Shown here piece by piece: positions 27,085 through 34,668 of a DNA stretch of 64,000 nucleotides; the first letter of the stretch is position 1; the number at the start of each line of letters is the position of its first letter. The notes under the pieces were generated by a model, which did no database searches, was not told the DNA's origin, and saw nothing but the letters and a program-made list of their open reading frames with translations. The DNA is from Granulicella mallensis (GTDB lineage Bacteria > Acidobacteriota > Terriglobia > Terriglobales > Acidobacteriaceae): the NCBI RefSeq assembly GCF_014203225.1, contig NZ_JACHIO010000014.1:124001-188000 (forward strand). The letters run 5' to 3'. A program made the position numbers and the translations under genes.

Positions 27085-28164
27085 ATGACGACCTCTACCA
27101 GCTTCCTTCCGGCCTCTGAGTTAGTTTCAGCAGAGCCCGCGCAGGCCGTTCTTCCCCGCGGATGCACCTTTACCGAGTCCGACTGGCGAGCGCTTGCGCC
27201 TTTCTGGTATCCGGTCGCCTTCTCGCATGAGGTCGGCAGCCAGCCCTATGCGGCGACTCTTCTCGATGAGCGCGTCGTGGTCTATCGCCTCTCCGACGGC
27301 ACGCTGGCCGCGGCCCGCGATATCTGCCAGCATCGCGGCGTTCCGCTGAGCATGGGGCACGTTGAAGGCGACGAGATCATCTGCAAATATCACGGGCTGC
27401 GCTACGATCGCGAGGGCCGCTGTACCTGCATCCCCGCACATCCCGGCGGAGCGATCTCTCCCCGCCTGCGACTCCAGATGTTTCAAGTGCAGGAGCGCTA
27501 CGGCATGGTGTGGGTGCGGCTGGTGGACAACGGCCCGCTGGCGCTGCCAGAGATGAACGAGTGGGACGACCCGGCCTACCTCACCGTGCTGCCCAACAGC
27601 GTTTCCATCAAAGCGGCCGCAGGGCGCCAGATTGAGGGCTTTCTCGACGTCAGCCACTTCGCGTTCATCCACACGGAGAGCTTCGGTGAGGCGGATAACA
27701 CTGCTGTGCCGGACTATCCCATCACGAAGACTCCGGCCGGGTTTGTGGCCGATTACATCAGCACGGTCAGCAACTACTCGCATGGGTACAAGCACCTGAA
27801 CCCGCCGGGGTTTCTCTGGCGCAGGCGGTTCGAGGTCTACTACCCCTTCACGGCAAAGCTCACGGTCTTCTTCCCGAACGATGGCCAGCTCCACATTATG
27901 AATGCGGCGTCGCCAGTTTCGGCGCGGCAGACGCAGCTCTTTGTGCCGATCTGCCGGAACTTCGATAAGGACGCTCCGCTGCAGGCGACGCTCGATTTCA
28001 ACCACCAGGTGTTTGCGGAGGATATCGCGATCGTCGAGCGGCAGTGGCCGGAGGATCTGCCGATCGATCTTCAGGAGGAAGCGCATTTTCCGGCGGATCG
28101 CAGCTCGATCGCCTATAGAAAGGGTCTGGCTGCGCTGGGGCTGGGGCTTAGCTATACGGCGTAG
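27085..28164 (+). CDS. Rieske non-heme iron oxygenase (aromatic ring-hydroxylating type)
   Basis: The 359-aa protein has an N-terminal Rieske [2Fe-2S] domain: ligands CQH and CKYH (pattern C-x-H ... C-x-x-H) around residues 80-105. The catalytic domain has the mononuclear-iron motif in FLDVSHFAFIHTESFG. It resembles vanillate O-demethylase and related phenoxy/aromatic oxygenases. No reductase component gene lies next to it. GAGG is 12 bp upstream of the chosen ATG (27085); another ATG at 27078 is out of frame. Substrate unknown. Confidence 0.87.
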   Translation: MTTSTSFLPASELVSAEPAQAVLPRGCTFTESDWRALAPFWYPVAFSHEVGSQPYAATLLDERVVVYRLSDGTLAAARDICQHRGVPLSMGHVEGDEIICKYHGLRYDREGRCTCIPAHPGGAISPRLRLQMFQVQERYGMVWVRLVDNGPLALPEMNEWDDPAYLTVLPNSVSIKAAAGRQIEGFLDVSHFAFIHTESFGEADNTAVPDYPITKTPAGFVADYISTVSNYSHGYKHLNPPGFLWRRRFEVYYPFTAKLTVFFPNDGQLHIMNAASPVSARQTQLFVPICRNFDKDAPLQATLDFNHQVFAEDIAIVERQWPEDLPIDLQEEAHFPADRSSIAYRKGLAALGLGLSYTA

Positions 28165-28189
28165 AAGGTGTTTGGTGCAGCGTCTGTTT

Positions 28190-28345
28190 TGAAGGGTACG
28201 GCCTTTAGGCCGTACGTAAGATTTGTTCAGAGATGCGGCTTTAGCCTCGGAGGGACTCTTTGCCGAGCGAGCATTCCCTCCGTGGCTAAAGCCACACGAG
28301 CAGCAGGGCAGGGACGGCGGGACTGAAGTCCCGCCCCTTCAAAGC
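28190..28345. repeat. Palindromic repeat family D (GGCTTTAGCC type), copy D1
   Basis: The region has the perfect palindrome GTACGGCCTTTAGGCCGTAC (28196-28215) and an inverted pair ATGCGGCTTTAGCCTCGGAGGGA / TCCCTCCGTGGCTAAAGCC-like arms. It ends near CGGGACTGAAGTCCCG. A related element is at 46706. Confidence 0.7.
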
Positions 28346-28480
28346 CAAGGCAACAACCAAAGCCAAGACAACAACCAAAGCCAAAGCAACGACCAAACCG
28401 AGGCGATGACCAAAACCAGGGCGACGACCAAAACGAAGACAACAGCCAAGCAAAAGCAACAATCAACGCAAAGGCAACAC
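28345..28480. repeat. Low-complexity tract of CAAAGCCAAGACAACAAC-like units
   Basis: Imperfect, irregular repetition of CAAAGC, AACAAC, ACCAAA and AAGACAAC. Similar short tracts flank the outer edges of palindromic families A and B in this window (for example at 43358-43420), so it may be debris of such elements. There are no unique spacers and no CRISPR character. Confidence 0.5.
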
Positions 28481-28576
28481 ATTCCGAGTTCAATCCCCTT
28501 CGGGGATCAGTAGATTCTGTAACCCCTCGGGCCCCGCAACAGTCCTATATCTGTACAACGACCCACGGAGGTCTCC

Positions 28577-29260
28577 ATGTCCCGCTTCAACCTGCTGCGA
28601 AACTCGATGCTCGCTGTTCTGCTCGCTTTCTCACTCTGCGCCGGATGCAAGGCCGCCGATAGGCCCCCTGTTCCCGCTCCCACCACCGACGTTGCTCTCG
28701 CCACTACCGCAGGAAAGCAGAAGGCCATCTTTGCGGGCGGCTGTTTCTGGGGCACACAAACGGTCTTTGAGCATGTGCGCGGCGTGCTGGCTACGACCGC
28801 CGGTTATGCGGGCGGCTCGGCCTCGACGGCAACCTACGACCAGGTAACGACGGAGACCACCGGCCATGCTGAATCTGTCGAGGTCGTCTACGATCCCTCG
28901 AAGATCACCTACGGACGGCTGCTGCAGCTCTTCTTCTCGGTGGTGCATGATCCGACACAGCTCGACCGCCAGGGTCCGGATGTAGGAACGTCCTACCGGT
29001 CGGCGATCTTTACGCTCAATGACGATCAGCGCCGCATCAGCCTGGCCTATATCGCGCAGCTCAACGCCGCGAAGGTCTTCCCCAAGCCGATCGTCACGGA
29101 GGTTACGCCCTCGAAGGGTTTCTATCGCGGCGAAGACTATCACCAGGACTACGCGCTCAACAATCCGAACAATCCCTACATCCTGGTCTGTGACCGTCCC
29201 AAGCTCGAGGCGCTGAAGAAAGAGTTTCCCGAGCTGTACGTTCCCTATAAGGGCAAGTAA
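28577..29260 (+). CDS. msrA: Peptide methionine sulfoxide reductase MsrA, probable lipoprotein
   Basis: The 227-aa protein contains the MsrA catalytic signature AGGCFWGTQTVFEHV with the reactive Cys, plus AGYAGGSASTATYDQV and the conserved YHQDYA near the C-terminus. The N-terminus is a signal ending in LCAGC, which could be a lipoprotein cleavage site (Cys24; Cys at -3 is unusual). So it probably repairs oxidised methionine in periplasmic proteins. GGAGG is five bases before the ATG. A Pro/Thr-rich linker precedes the domain. Confidence 0.92.
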   Translation: MSRFNLLRNSMLAVLLAFSLCAGCKAADRPPVPAPTTDVALATTAGKQKAIFAGGCFWGTQTVFEHVRGVLATTAGYAGGSASTATYDQVTTETTGHAESVEVVYDPSKITYGRLLQLFFSVVHDPTQLDRQGPDVGTSYRSAIFTLNDDQRRISLAYIAQLNAAKVFPKPIVTEVTPSKGFYRGEDYHQDYALNNPNNPYILVCDRPKLEALKKEFPELYVPYKGK

Positions 29261-29261
29261 C

Positions 29262-29375
29262 AGCCCCGAAGGGGCGACGTCATACGAACCCAGGGTAGAA
29301 GTCAGTTCCGAAGAGCAAAGGGCTGAAGGCCCGAGCTATCGGTAATACCACGATAGATTGGGTCTTCAGCCCTTT
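29262..29375. repeat. Palindromic repeat family F (CAGCCCCGAAGGGGCG type), copy F1
   Basis: CAGCCCCGAAGGGGCG starts 1 bp after the msrA stop. Further in, AAGGGCTGAAGGCCC and GTCTTCAGCCCTTT are inverted. A longer copy of the same family is at 52514. Family A copy A4 abuts it on the right. Confidence 0.65.
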
Positions 29376-29380
29376 CTGTC

Positions 29381-29545
29381 GTTGCTTGTTTTTCGCCGTC
29401 ATCCTGAGCCAACGGCGAAGGACCCCGCATTAGTGGTGGCAAAGCGTGTCATCGACATTAGTGGTGTTTTTGCTTTGCGTCAGTGGTGGCAAGAATGCGG
29501 GGGTCCTTCAGCTACGCTTCTGGATGACGACGAAAAACAGGCAAC
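29381..29545. repeat. Palindromic repeat family A, copy A4
   Basis: The arms are GTTGCTTGTTTTTCGCCG, TCATCCTGAGC, GGCGAAGGACCCCGCATT and their inverted copy with a few substitutions (AGCTACGCTTCTGGATGACG). The centre repeats TTAGTGGTGGCAA-like text. Confidence 0.82.
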
Positions 29546-29569
29546 GGCACAACAAACGGTAAAACTGAA

Positions 29570-29623
29570 AAGGCCGAAGACTGCGGCGAGGGTTTGTTTC
29601 CTCTCTCCGCGGTCTTCGGCCTT
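29570..29623 (-). terminator. Hairpin terminator of the His-rich small gene
   Basis: AAGGCCGAAGAC pairs with GTCTTCGGCCTT, extended by GCGG/CCGC around one mismatch. On the minus strand TTTTCAGTTTTACC follows. It starts 20 bp past the stop of the gene at 29644. Confidence 0.75.
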
Positions 29624-29643
29624 CTTTCGTGCAGGAGTTTCAG

Positions 29644-29838
29644 TTACTGCTTGCTGACAGACTTGGAGTGCGCATCGGCGGAGTGCTTGTGAGCCTCTGT
29701 CGAGTGCTCATGGGCCTTCTCCGAGTGCTCGTGAGCGGCCTTGTGATCGCCGCTTTCGTGGTGTTCCGCTGCCGCGTGGTGGGCCTTGGCCGCGTGCTCA
29801 TGGTGTTCTGCTGCCTTCTTGTGCGCTTCGTGTGCCAT
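29644..29838 (-). CDS. Small His/Ala-rich helical protein
   Basis: The 64-aa protein is composed almost entirely of Ala, His, Glu, Lys and Ser in short repeats (AAEHHEHAAKAHHAAAEHHE, AHEHSEKAHEHSTEAHKHS). It should form a long amphipathic helix and could bind metal or be a stress-induced filler protein. Such proteins occur in many soil bacteria without known function. AGGAGG lies nine bases before the ATG at 29838, a strong signal that it is translated. A terminator follows. Confidence 0.75.
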   Translation of the reverse strand: MAHEAHKKAAEHHEHAAKAHHAAAEHHESGDHKAAHEHSEKAHEHSTEAHKHSADAHSKSVSKQ

Positions 29839-29960
29839 GGTGTGAATCCTCCTGGGACCTCTGGAGAGTTGCCCCAGACCGTCTGAGTCGGATGCCCCGG
29901 ACCGAGGTTGTGCTGCCGGGCGAACGTTCATCGAGGATTCACCGCCTGTTCGCAAACGCA

Positions 29961-30001
29961 GAAAACCCCTCTTCTCGCGATTGCTGAGAAGAGGGGTTTT
30001 C
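29961..30001 (-). terminator. Terminator of the FecR-domain gene
   Basis: A perfect 16-bp stem (GAAAACCCCTCTTCTC and its complement) has a 9-nt loop, 34 bp beyond the stop of the gene at 30035. The A/T ends could serve both strands. Confidence 0.8.
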
Positions 30002-30034
30002 TGTGAGTACCTGGATCTGGAGCGGGTTCAGGGA

Positions 30035-30913
30035 TTAGCGATGACCGCCGCCACCACCGCCGTGGAAGCCTCCGCCACCACCGCCGCCATGGAAGCCGCC
30101 TCCGCCGTAGCCACCGCCACGGTATCCGTAGCCGCCACGGAAGCCGTAACCACCGTAGAAGCCATAGCCGAAGCCGTAGTACGGATAGCCCCAGCCCCAA
30201 TAGTCATAGGGTCCAAAGCCGTAGCCATAGCCGTAATAGGGGTAGCCACCATAGCCATAGTCGCCACCATCGTCGCTACGATAGCGAGCGTAGTTAGGCA
30301 CCGGCAGCAGGTCGGCGCGAGCCTGGTTGGGATCATTTTCGACCGAGCGGATGGGTTGTGAGCCGAAGGAGACCTCGTGGTTCTCCTTCACCTTCACGCC
30401 CTTGTCGGTGGCGTTGGTCTGGTGGGAGTAGGCGCGGGCCTCACCTTTGAAGACGCGGACGGTGTTGGTGTCGGCGTTGAAGGTGTAGATGCCGTCCTTT
30501 ACCAGAGCGGCCTGTCCGCCGGGCAGGTCGACGAGGATCTGGGCGCTATCCGCGGGGTGAAAGACGCTGACGTTGGCGAGACCATGCTCCAACCGCAGCT
30601 CGGTGCCGCTGGCGTCGGCCGAGATGGTACGGACGGCGGTATTCGGTCCAACGCGAACCAGAACGCCGGGCATGACGCGGGCGCTGGCCGTGCCGTCGGT
30701 AGTCTCAAGAGACTGGCCGCTGCCCAGGTTGTGGGCGCGGAAACCGTTGGGGACCGTGCGCTGGATGGGAGCCGCCTGGTTCTGCACGTAATTGGTAGGG
30801 GGTGGTGCAGGAGCACTATCGGGGTCAGCTGTACCCGTATTCTGCGCCAGCGACGTGGCGGCAGATGCGGAGAGCATCGCCAGGGCAAGCAGGAGAGTTG
30901 AGGACCTTTGCAT
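30035..30913 (-). CDS. Secreted FecR-domain protein with Gly/Tyr-rich tail
   Basis: The 292-aa protein has a signal peptide (LLLALAMLSASAATSLAQ). A FecR-like domain spans about residues 75-190 (ARVMPGVLVRVGPNTAVRTI, LRLEHGLANVSVFHP, VRVFKGEARAY). The C-terminal ~80 residues are almost only Gly, Tyr, Pro and Phe, with runs such as YGYGFGPYDYWGWGYPYYG and GGGGFHGGGGGGG. FecR domains sense or bind ligands in the periplasm; there is no FecI sigma factor next to it, so a surface or envelope role is as likely. GAGG is eight bases before the ATG. Confidence 0.8.
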   Translation of the reverse strand: MQRSSTLLLALAMLSASAATSLAQNTGTADPDSAPAPPPTNYVQNQAAPIQRTVPNGFRAHNLGSGQSLETTDGTASARVMPGVLVRVGPNTAVRTISADASGTELRLEHGLANVSVFHPADSAQILVDLPGGQAALVKDGIYTFNADTNTVRVFKGEARAYSHQTNATDKGVKVKENHEVSFGSQPIRSVENDPNQARADLLPVPNYARYRSDDGGDYGYGGYPYYGYGYGFGPYDYWGWGYPYYGFGYGFYGGYGFRGGYGYRGGGYGGGGFHGGGGGGGFHGGGGGGHR

Positions 30914-31014
30914 CGTAAAAACCTCTATGTACTTAGATGCGGATTGATTGGAAATGTTTCGGTAGCGGCTAGTGCGGGTGCGGTATGGTTTGTCATTTAT
31001 TTGTCTCGTGCGAG

Positions 31015-31075
31015 TGTTTTGCTTTTCGCCGTCATCCTGAGGCGTAGCCGAAGGACCCCCGCATTGGTGTTGCCG
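31015..31075. repeat. Half element of palindromic family A (A5)
   Basis: Only a left arm is present: GTTTTGCTTTTCGCCGTCAT, CCTGAGGCGTAGCCGAAGG, ACCCCCGCATTGG. No mirror arm follows. Family C copy C2 begins ~65 bp downstream, so the missing half may have been lost or replaced. Confidence 0.7.
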
Positions 31076-31141
31076 ACCATGTAGGGAGCCAGCACCTCAG
31101 AACAGGCGACTAAACTTCAAGAACAGCTTCACGGTAGATCA

Positions 31142-31336
31142 CCCCCAATGCTGTCATCTCGACCGGAGGCGGCGTTCTTTGCCGCCGTAGTGGAGAGACC
31201 CCTGTATTTTGCTCGTGCAGGCGATGTTGCCCGATGTGAGCAGTATGGGTGATCGATACACCCTCGAAATACAGGGGTCTCTCCACTGCGCATGACATAA
31301 AGCCGTCATGCTTCGGTCGAGATGACAACGTTTGGG
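31142..31336. repeat. Palindromic repeat family C, copy C2 without gene
   Basis: The same arms as element C1: TGTCATCTCGACCGGAG, inner hairpin, GTAGTGGAGAGACCCCTG, TATTTTGCTCG. The left hairpin is GGCGGC/GCCGCC (GGCGC/GCGCC in C1), a compensated change. The right hairpin GCATGAC/GTCATGC is the same as in C1. The 49-bp centre has no ORF. Confidence 0.88.
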
Positions 31337-31446
31337 TGATCCCACAACACCCCTTACCAGCCTCAATCGAAAAGCAGTATCGTCTCTACGACAGCAAACC
31401 GCGCCGCCCAGGCAACTTCAACCCGGCGCAAGGCAGGGAGAGTGCC

Positions 31447-31980
31447 ATGAAAGCTCGTCCAGCCGTAAGCTTCTTCATCCTGGGACTGGCCCTTACGCCG
31501 GCAGGAGCGCAGCAGCGTGGCGAGGCCACTCCGGCGGCGATGGCTGCGTGTGGCCCGTCGAGTGCCAGCTTTGACGTGAAGTCCGACAAGTCCCAGCAGC
31601 CCGCGCCGCAGGTCCCTCCCGGCAAGGTCCTGGTGTACCTGTTCGAGAACATTGCGAGGGCTCCCCTGAGCGGGGCGCTGGTGAGAGTGGGCGTGGACGG
31701 CCAGTGGGTGGGCGCGACTCTGAACGAAACCTACCTGACCTTCCTGGTCGATCCCGGCATCCATCATCTGTGCGTGCGGGCCCAGGGCGCTGCTCCGTCT
31801 CTGGCGGAAGATGGAATCGCCCTGCGCCGGTTGAACGCCCAGCCGGGCAAGACGTATTACTTCCGCGCCCAGGTCTTGCGGTCGGAGGGCTCCGGCATCA
31901 CCCTGCTGGACACGGTGGACGAAGACCAGGCCCAGTTCCTGCTCCAGACCTCAGCCCGCGCCATTTCGCATCCGAAGTAG
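31447..31980 (+). CDS. Exported protein with DUF2846-like domain
   Basis: The 177-aa protein has a signal peptide (VSFFILGLALTPAGAQ). The mature domain (PPGKVLVYLFENIARAPLSG, VRVGVDGQWVGATLNETYLT, VDPGIHHLCV) matches the style of DUF2846 domains, small beta-sandwiches common in secreted proteins. Function unknown. The ATG at 31447 has GGGAG upstream; the open frame extends back into the repeat C2, which is not credible as coding. Confidence 0.7.
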   Translation: MKARPAVSFFILGLALTPAGAQQRGEATPAAMAACGPSSASFDVKSDKSQQPAPQVPPGKVLVYLFENIARAPLSGALVRVGVDGQWVGATLNETYLTFLVDPGIHHLCVRAQGAAPSLAEDGIALRRLNAQPGKTYYFRAQVLRSEGSGITLLDTVDEDQAQFLLQTSARAISHPK

Positions 31981-32058
31981 GGAGTGTGGAGCAGGAAGTT
32001 GCCATAGGCCGCGTATCGCGGCGTTATCATAGGGGTGCGCCACCCGGGAGGGCATTGC

Positions 32059-32289
32059 ATGGGAGAACTGAATCGCATCACGCAGAACCCCGCTGTCATG
32101 GGCGGCAAGGCCTGCATCCGTGGAATGCGCGTGACGGTCGGAATGATCGTAGGGCTGATCGGCTCCGGGCGGAGCGTGGATGAAGTGCTCGCAGCGTACC
32201 CCTACCTTGAACGTGAAGATGTGCTCCAGGCCCTTCGGTATGCGGCATGGCTTTCAGAGGCGCGTGAGGTCGTGCTAGCCGAGGCATGA
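32059..32289 (+). CDS. DUF433 antitoxin
   Basis: The 76-aa protein has the DUF433 pattern (ITQNPAVMGGKACIRGMRVT, then SVDEVLAAYPYLEREDVLQA), a small helix-turn-helix antitoxin. The gene overlaps the next by four bases (ATGA), the usual arrangement with DUF5615 toxins. GGGAGG lies eight bases before the ATG. Confidence 0.88.
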   Translation: MGELNRITQNPAVMGGKACIRGMRVTVGMIVGLIGSGRSVDEVLAAYPYLEREDVLQALRYAAWLSEAREVVLAEA

Positions 32290-32660
32290 AGCTGCTCATC
32301 GACATGAATATGTCTCCGCTTTGGGTGGAGATATTGAAAGACGCAGGTTTCGAAGCGGCGCATTGGTCGTCGCTCGGGATGGCGAACGCTCCAGATTCAG
32401 AGATTATGGCCTTTGCGAAAGCAAACGGCTACGTAGTCTTTACGCAGGATTTAGATTTCGGTCTCCTTCTGGCTACGACACTTGGCGAAAGGCCCAGCGT
32501 CGTTCAAGTTCGTGCACAGGATGTTTTACCGGACACGATCGGCAAACAGGTCATCGAGGCCTTGCAGCAGATGATGACTGAGCTGGCTGAGGGTGCGCTG
32601 GTTACCGTCGATCCGAAGAGAACGCGACTGCGGATATTGCCTTTGCGGTCGAGAGACTAA
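32286..32660 (+). CDS. DUF5615 PIN-like toxin
   Basis: The 124-aa protein has the PIN-like/Mut7-C fold residues: Asp in KLLIDMNMSP, Asp-Ser-Glu in NAPDSEIMAFA, and Asp-x-Asp in VVFTQDLDFG. These acidic positions form the nuclease site of PIN-like toxins. Translated by overlap with the DUF433 antitoxin. Its stop TAA lies in the first bases of repeat G1. Confidence 0.87.
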   Translation: MKLLIDMNMSPLWVEILKDAGFEAAHWSSLGMANAPDSEIMAFAKANGYVVFTQDLDFGLLLATTLGERPSVVQVRAQDVLPDTIGKQVIEALQQMMTELAEGALVTVDPKRTRLRILPLRSRD

Positions 32661-32773
32661 AGCAAATTTCCTGTAGGTGTGTAGCGAAACCGCGACATCT
32701 ATGGCCGTTTTTACCCGGAAAAACGGTGCTGCACGCCCGATTCAACTTCCGAGTAACAGGAAATTTGCTCTAA
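32661..32773. repeat. Palindromic repeat family G (AGCAAATTTCCTGT type), copy G1
   Basis: AGCAAATTTCCTGT (32661-32674) is inverted at 32756-32769, with an inner hairpin GCCGTTTTT/AAAAACGGT. It starts exactly at the stop codon of the DUF5615 gene and ends against an IS5-type transposase remnant. Confidence 0.8.
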
Positions 32774-32774
32774 A

Positions 32775-32876
32775 GCGGCGGAAGTGTTTGAGTCTGTTGA
32801 AGCATCGCTCGATGCAGTTACGATGCTTATAAACCCCTCCAGCTTCCGGTACCCTTAGAAATCTGTCACGTTCAGC
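32775..32876 (-). pseudogene. IS5-type transposase remnant (C-terminal catalytic segment)
   Basis: In one frame the minus strand reads AERDRFLRVPEAGG, then VYKHRNCIERCFNRLKHFRR, which is the conserved end of IS5-type DDE transposases (Y-K-x-R-N-x-I-E-R-x-F-x-x-L-K-x-x-R-R, with the catalytic Glu). After RR the frame enters repeat G1 (TTTAGAGCAAATTT) instead of the expected IATRY. Upstream the frame is closed by TGA. Only ~34 codons remain. Confidence 0.8.
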
Positions 32877-32951
32877 TCATAAATACGCGATCTAGATACA
32901 GCACTAAGGCATCACGGTGTATCTTTCTTGAGCTGATTCCAGCTACTTGGC

Positions 32952-34541
32952 CTATGTAATTTGTAAAATACCGCGCTTCAAGAGATTCACAATCATGCTG
33001 TGTGATGCAGAACCCGGATCTAACAACTCGCCAACTGGAAATGGCTCGACCAAAGCGCCGTAGTTGTACGACGTCGCCGCTATTAGAGCCTTACGTTCTG
33101 ATGACCTATGCTTCGCTGTGCGCTCTAAATCCCCAATTGTAGCTTCCGGGCAATATGCATAAACCTCTTTCAAGCTAGCCTCCGCTCTCGCATAGCCGTT
33201 AAAGGCATTATCAAAATCAAGATATGCACGTGACTTTTGCATAATTGAGGCAGCGATAATTTGTGACTCCCATAGAGCGATGAATCTATCGATGACGGCA
33301 CTCCATGTATAGTTCTCATTGACTGTGCGCCTCGCCTCGGCTGCCATCGATAGGCGGAGTTTGTCAGAGCTTAAGACGAGCTCTATTCGCTTTGTCATTT
33401 GTGCGATATCAATGATCGTACGAGATGCTAAGATGCGCTCGGCATCCGCGTTCCAGTTGATGGCACCTGTAACATTTACATCATTTTGATGAGCTGACTC
33501 AATCCACGTATCAACCAGAAATCCAGTAATTCCATCTTTTATTAAATCGCGGTAGCCACTCCAGTTTGGCGCAACTACAGGCAGCCCACTCGCCATGGCT
33601 TCGACTACGGAGAGTCCAAACGTTTCCTGCACGTTATCAACTGGAGATACAAAGACGTCAGCGCTAGCATAGATATATCTCTTCAAATAGCTAGGGAAGT
33701 CCAGTCGAAAATCCACAAGGTCGCTGACATTACAGTCGTGCGCTATTTGCAGTAAAGCTTCCTTGTATCCAGCTTGTTCTTCATGGCCGGCGATAAGAAG
33801 CCGTATGCCCCCAACTCGCCTCCTCATATCCGCGATCACCCGGATCAAGGGTTCGAGGTCGGCTTTATACCCAGCGTTCAACCTGCCCGAATACAAAATC
33901 ACGCGACCGACCTGTGGCAGGCCAAGGACATCTCTCGCAAGAGTTTGGTCAACTTCTCTGAGCATTGCAGATTCTGTCGCAAGAGGTAAAACGTGAATTA
34001 TATTTTCCATGTCAGCGAGGCGTGACTTTATGCCGAGACGGTTTAGTATCTCGGCAAGCTGATTAAATATATTCGTGATTGCGTCCCGTCCTGCTGTGCT
34101 TGTCACAACAATTGAGTCCGAGGCTTGAGCGAATAGGTATTGCGAAAGAAAGTTGTCCATCAATCTGGGTGTGGGAATAGCATGCACCAGACTGCAAACC
34201 GGAATACTTGCTTTTACCGCGCCAAAGCATTCAGCCATAGCAGAGAAATATGGGAAGGCGGCAAGGCCAATTACGGGTTTATTGCTGACGATATCACTTA
34301 GCTGATCGGGGTAGCATACGCTGATCTTATTTTGCAACTCGGATGGAAGATCTCTACGGCTAAACCACTTATCATCTTGTGATTTACGACCATCTGACTG
34401 TAGCGCATAAACCTGCTGGATGCCACTATGTTGAAGGCACGCCATAGTCATATCATTTGTTGCTACTGCTGATCCATTCCTGTCGGCTACTTTGAAATCC
34501 GATATAGAGCGCCTGTATGAGACAAACTGTAAGATGTTCAT
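32952..34541 (-). CDS. Glycosyltransferase, GT1/GT4-like
   Basis: The protein (529 aa) has a GT-B fold. The C-terminal half carries the group 1 signature: VILYSGRLNAGYKADLEPLI, RLLIAGHEEQAGYKEALL, then YASADVFVSPVDNVQETFGL and SVVEAMASGLPVVAPNWSGY with the donor-binding Glu. A C-terminal extension of ~120 residues is not part of the usual domain. AGGAG is three bases before the ATG at 34541, which beats a start at 34580. The gene is clearly AT-richer than its surroundings, a sign of transfer. Sugar donor and acceptor unknown. Confidence 0.82.
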   Translation of the reverse strand: MNILQFVSYRRSISDFKVADRNGSAVATNDMTMACLQHSGIQQVYALQSDGRKSQDDKWFSRRDLPSELQNKISVCYPDQLSDIVSNKPVIGLAAFPYFSAMAECFGAVKASIPVCSLVHAIPTPRLMDNFLSQYLFAQASDSIVVTSTAGRDAITNIFNQLAEILNRLGIKSRLADMENIIHVLPLATESAMLREVDQTLARDVLGLPQVGRVILYSGRLNAGYKADLEPLIRVIADMRRRVGGIRLLIAGHEEQAGYKEALLQIAHDCNVSDLVDFRLDFPSYLKRYIYASADVFVSPVDNVQETFGLSVVEAMASGLPVVAPNWSGYRDLIKDGITGFLVDTWIESAHQNDVNVTGAINWNADAERILASRTIIDIAQMTKRIELVLSSDKLRLSMAAEARRTVNENYTWSAVIDRFIALWESQIIAASIMQKSRAYLDFDNAFNGYARAEASLKEVYAYCPEATIGDLERTAKHRSSERKALIAATSYNYGALVEPFPVGELLDPGSASHSMIVNLLKRGILQIT

Positions 34542-34668
34542 TGTGCTCCTGTGCAAGCTCAGCTTCAACCAATGCACCACTGAAAGTGCGTAGACCAGAC
34601 GGACTTGAAAAGGGCCGCGATCTTATGCGGTTATTTTCTCCTAAGCGAGTCTCTTCGATTCACAATGG

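Noticed and set aside
28345-28480. Short tandem repeats considered as a CRISPR array
   Set aside because: Units are irregular and very short, there are no unique spacers of constant length, and no cas genes lie nearby.
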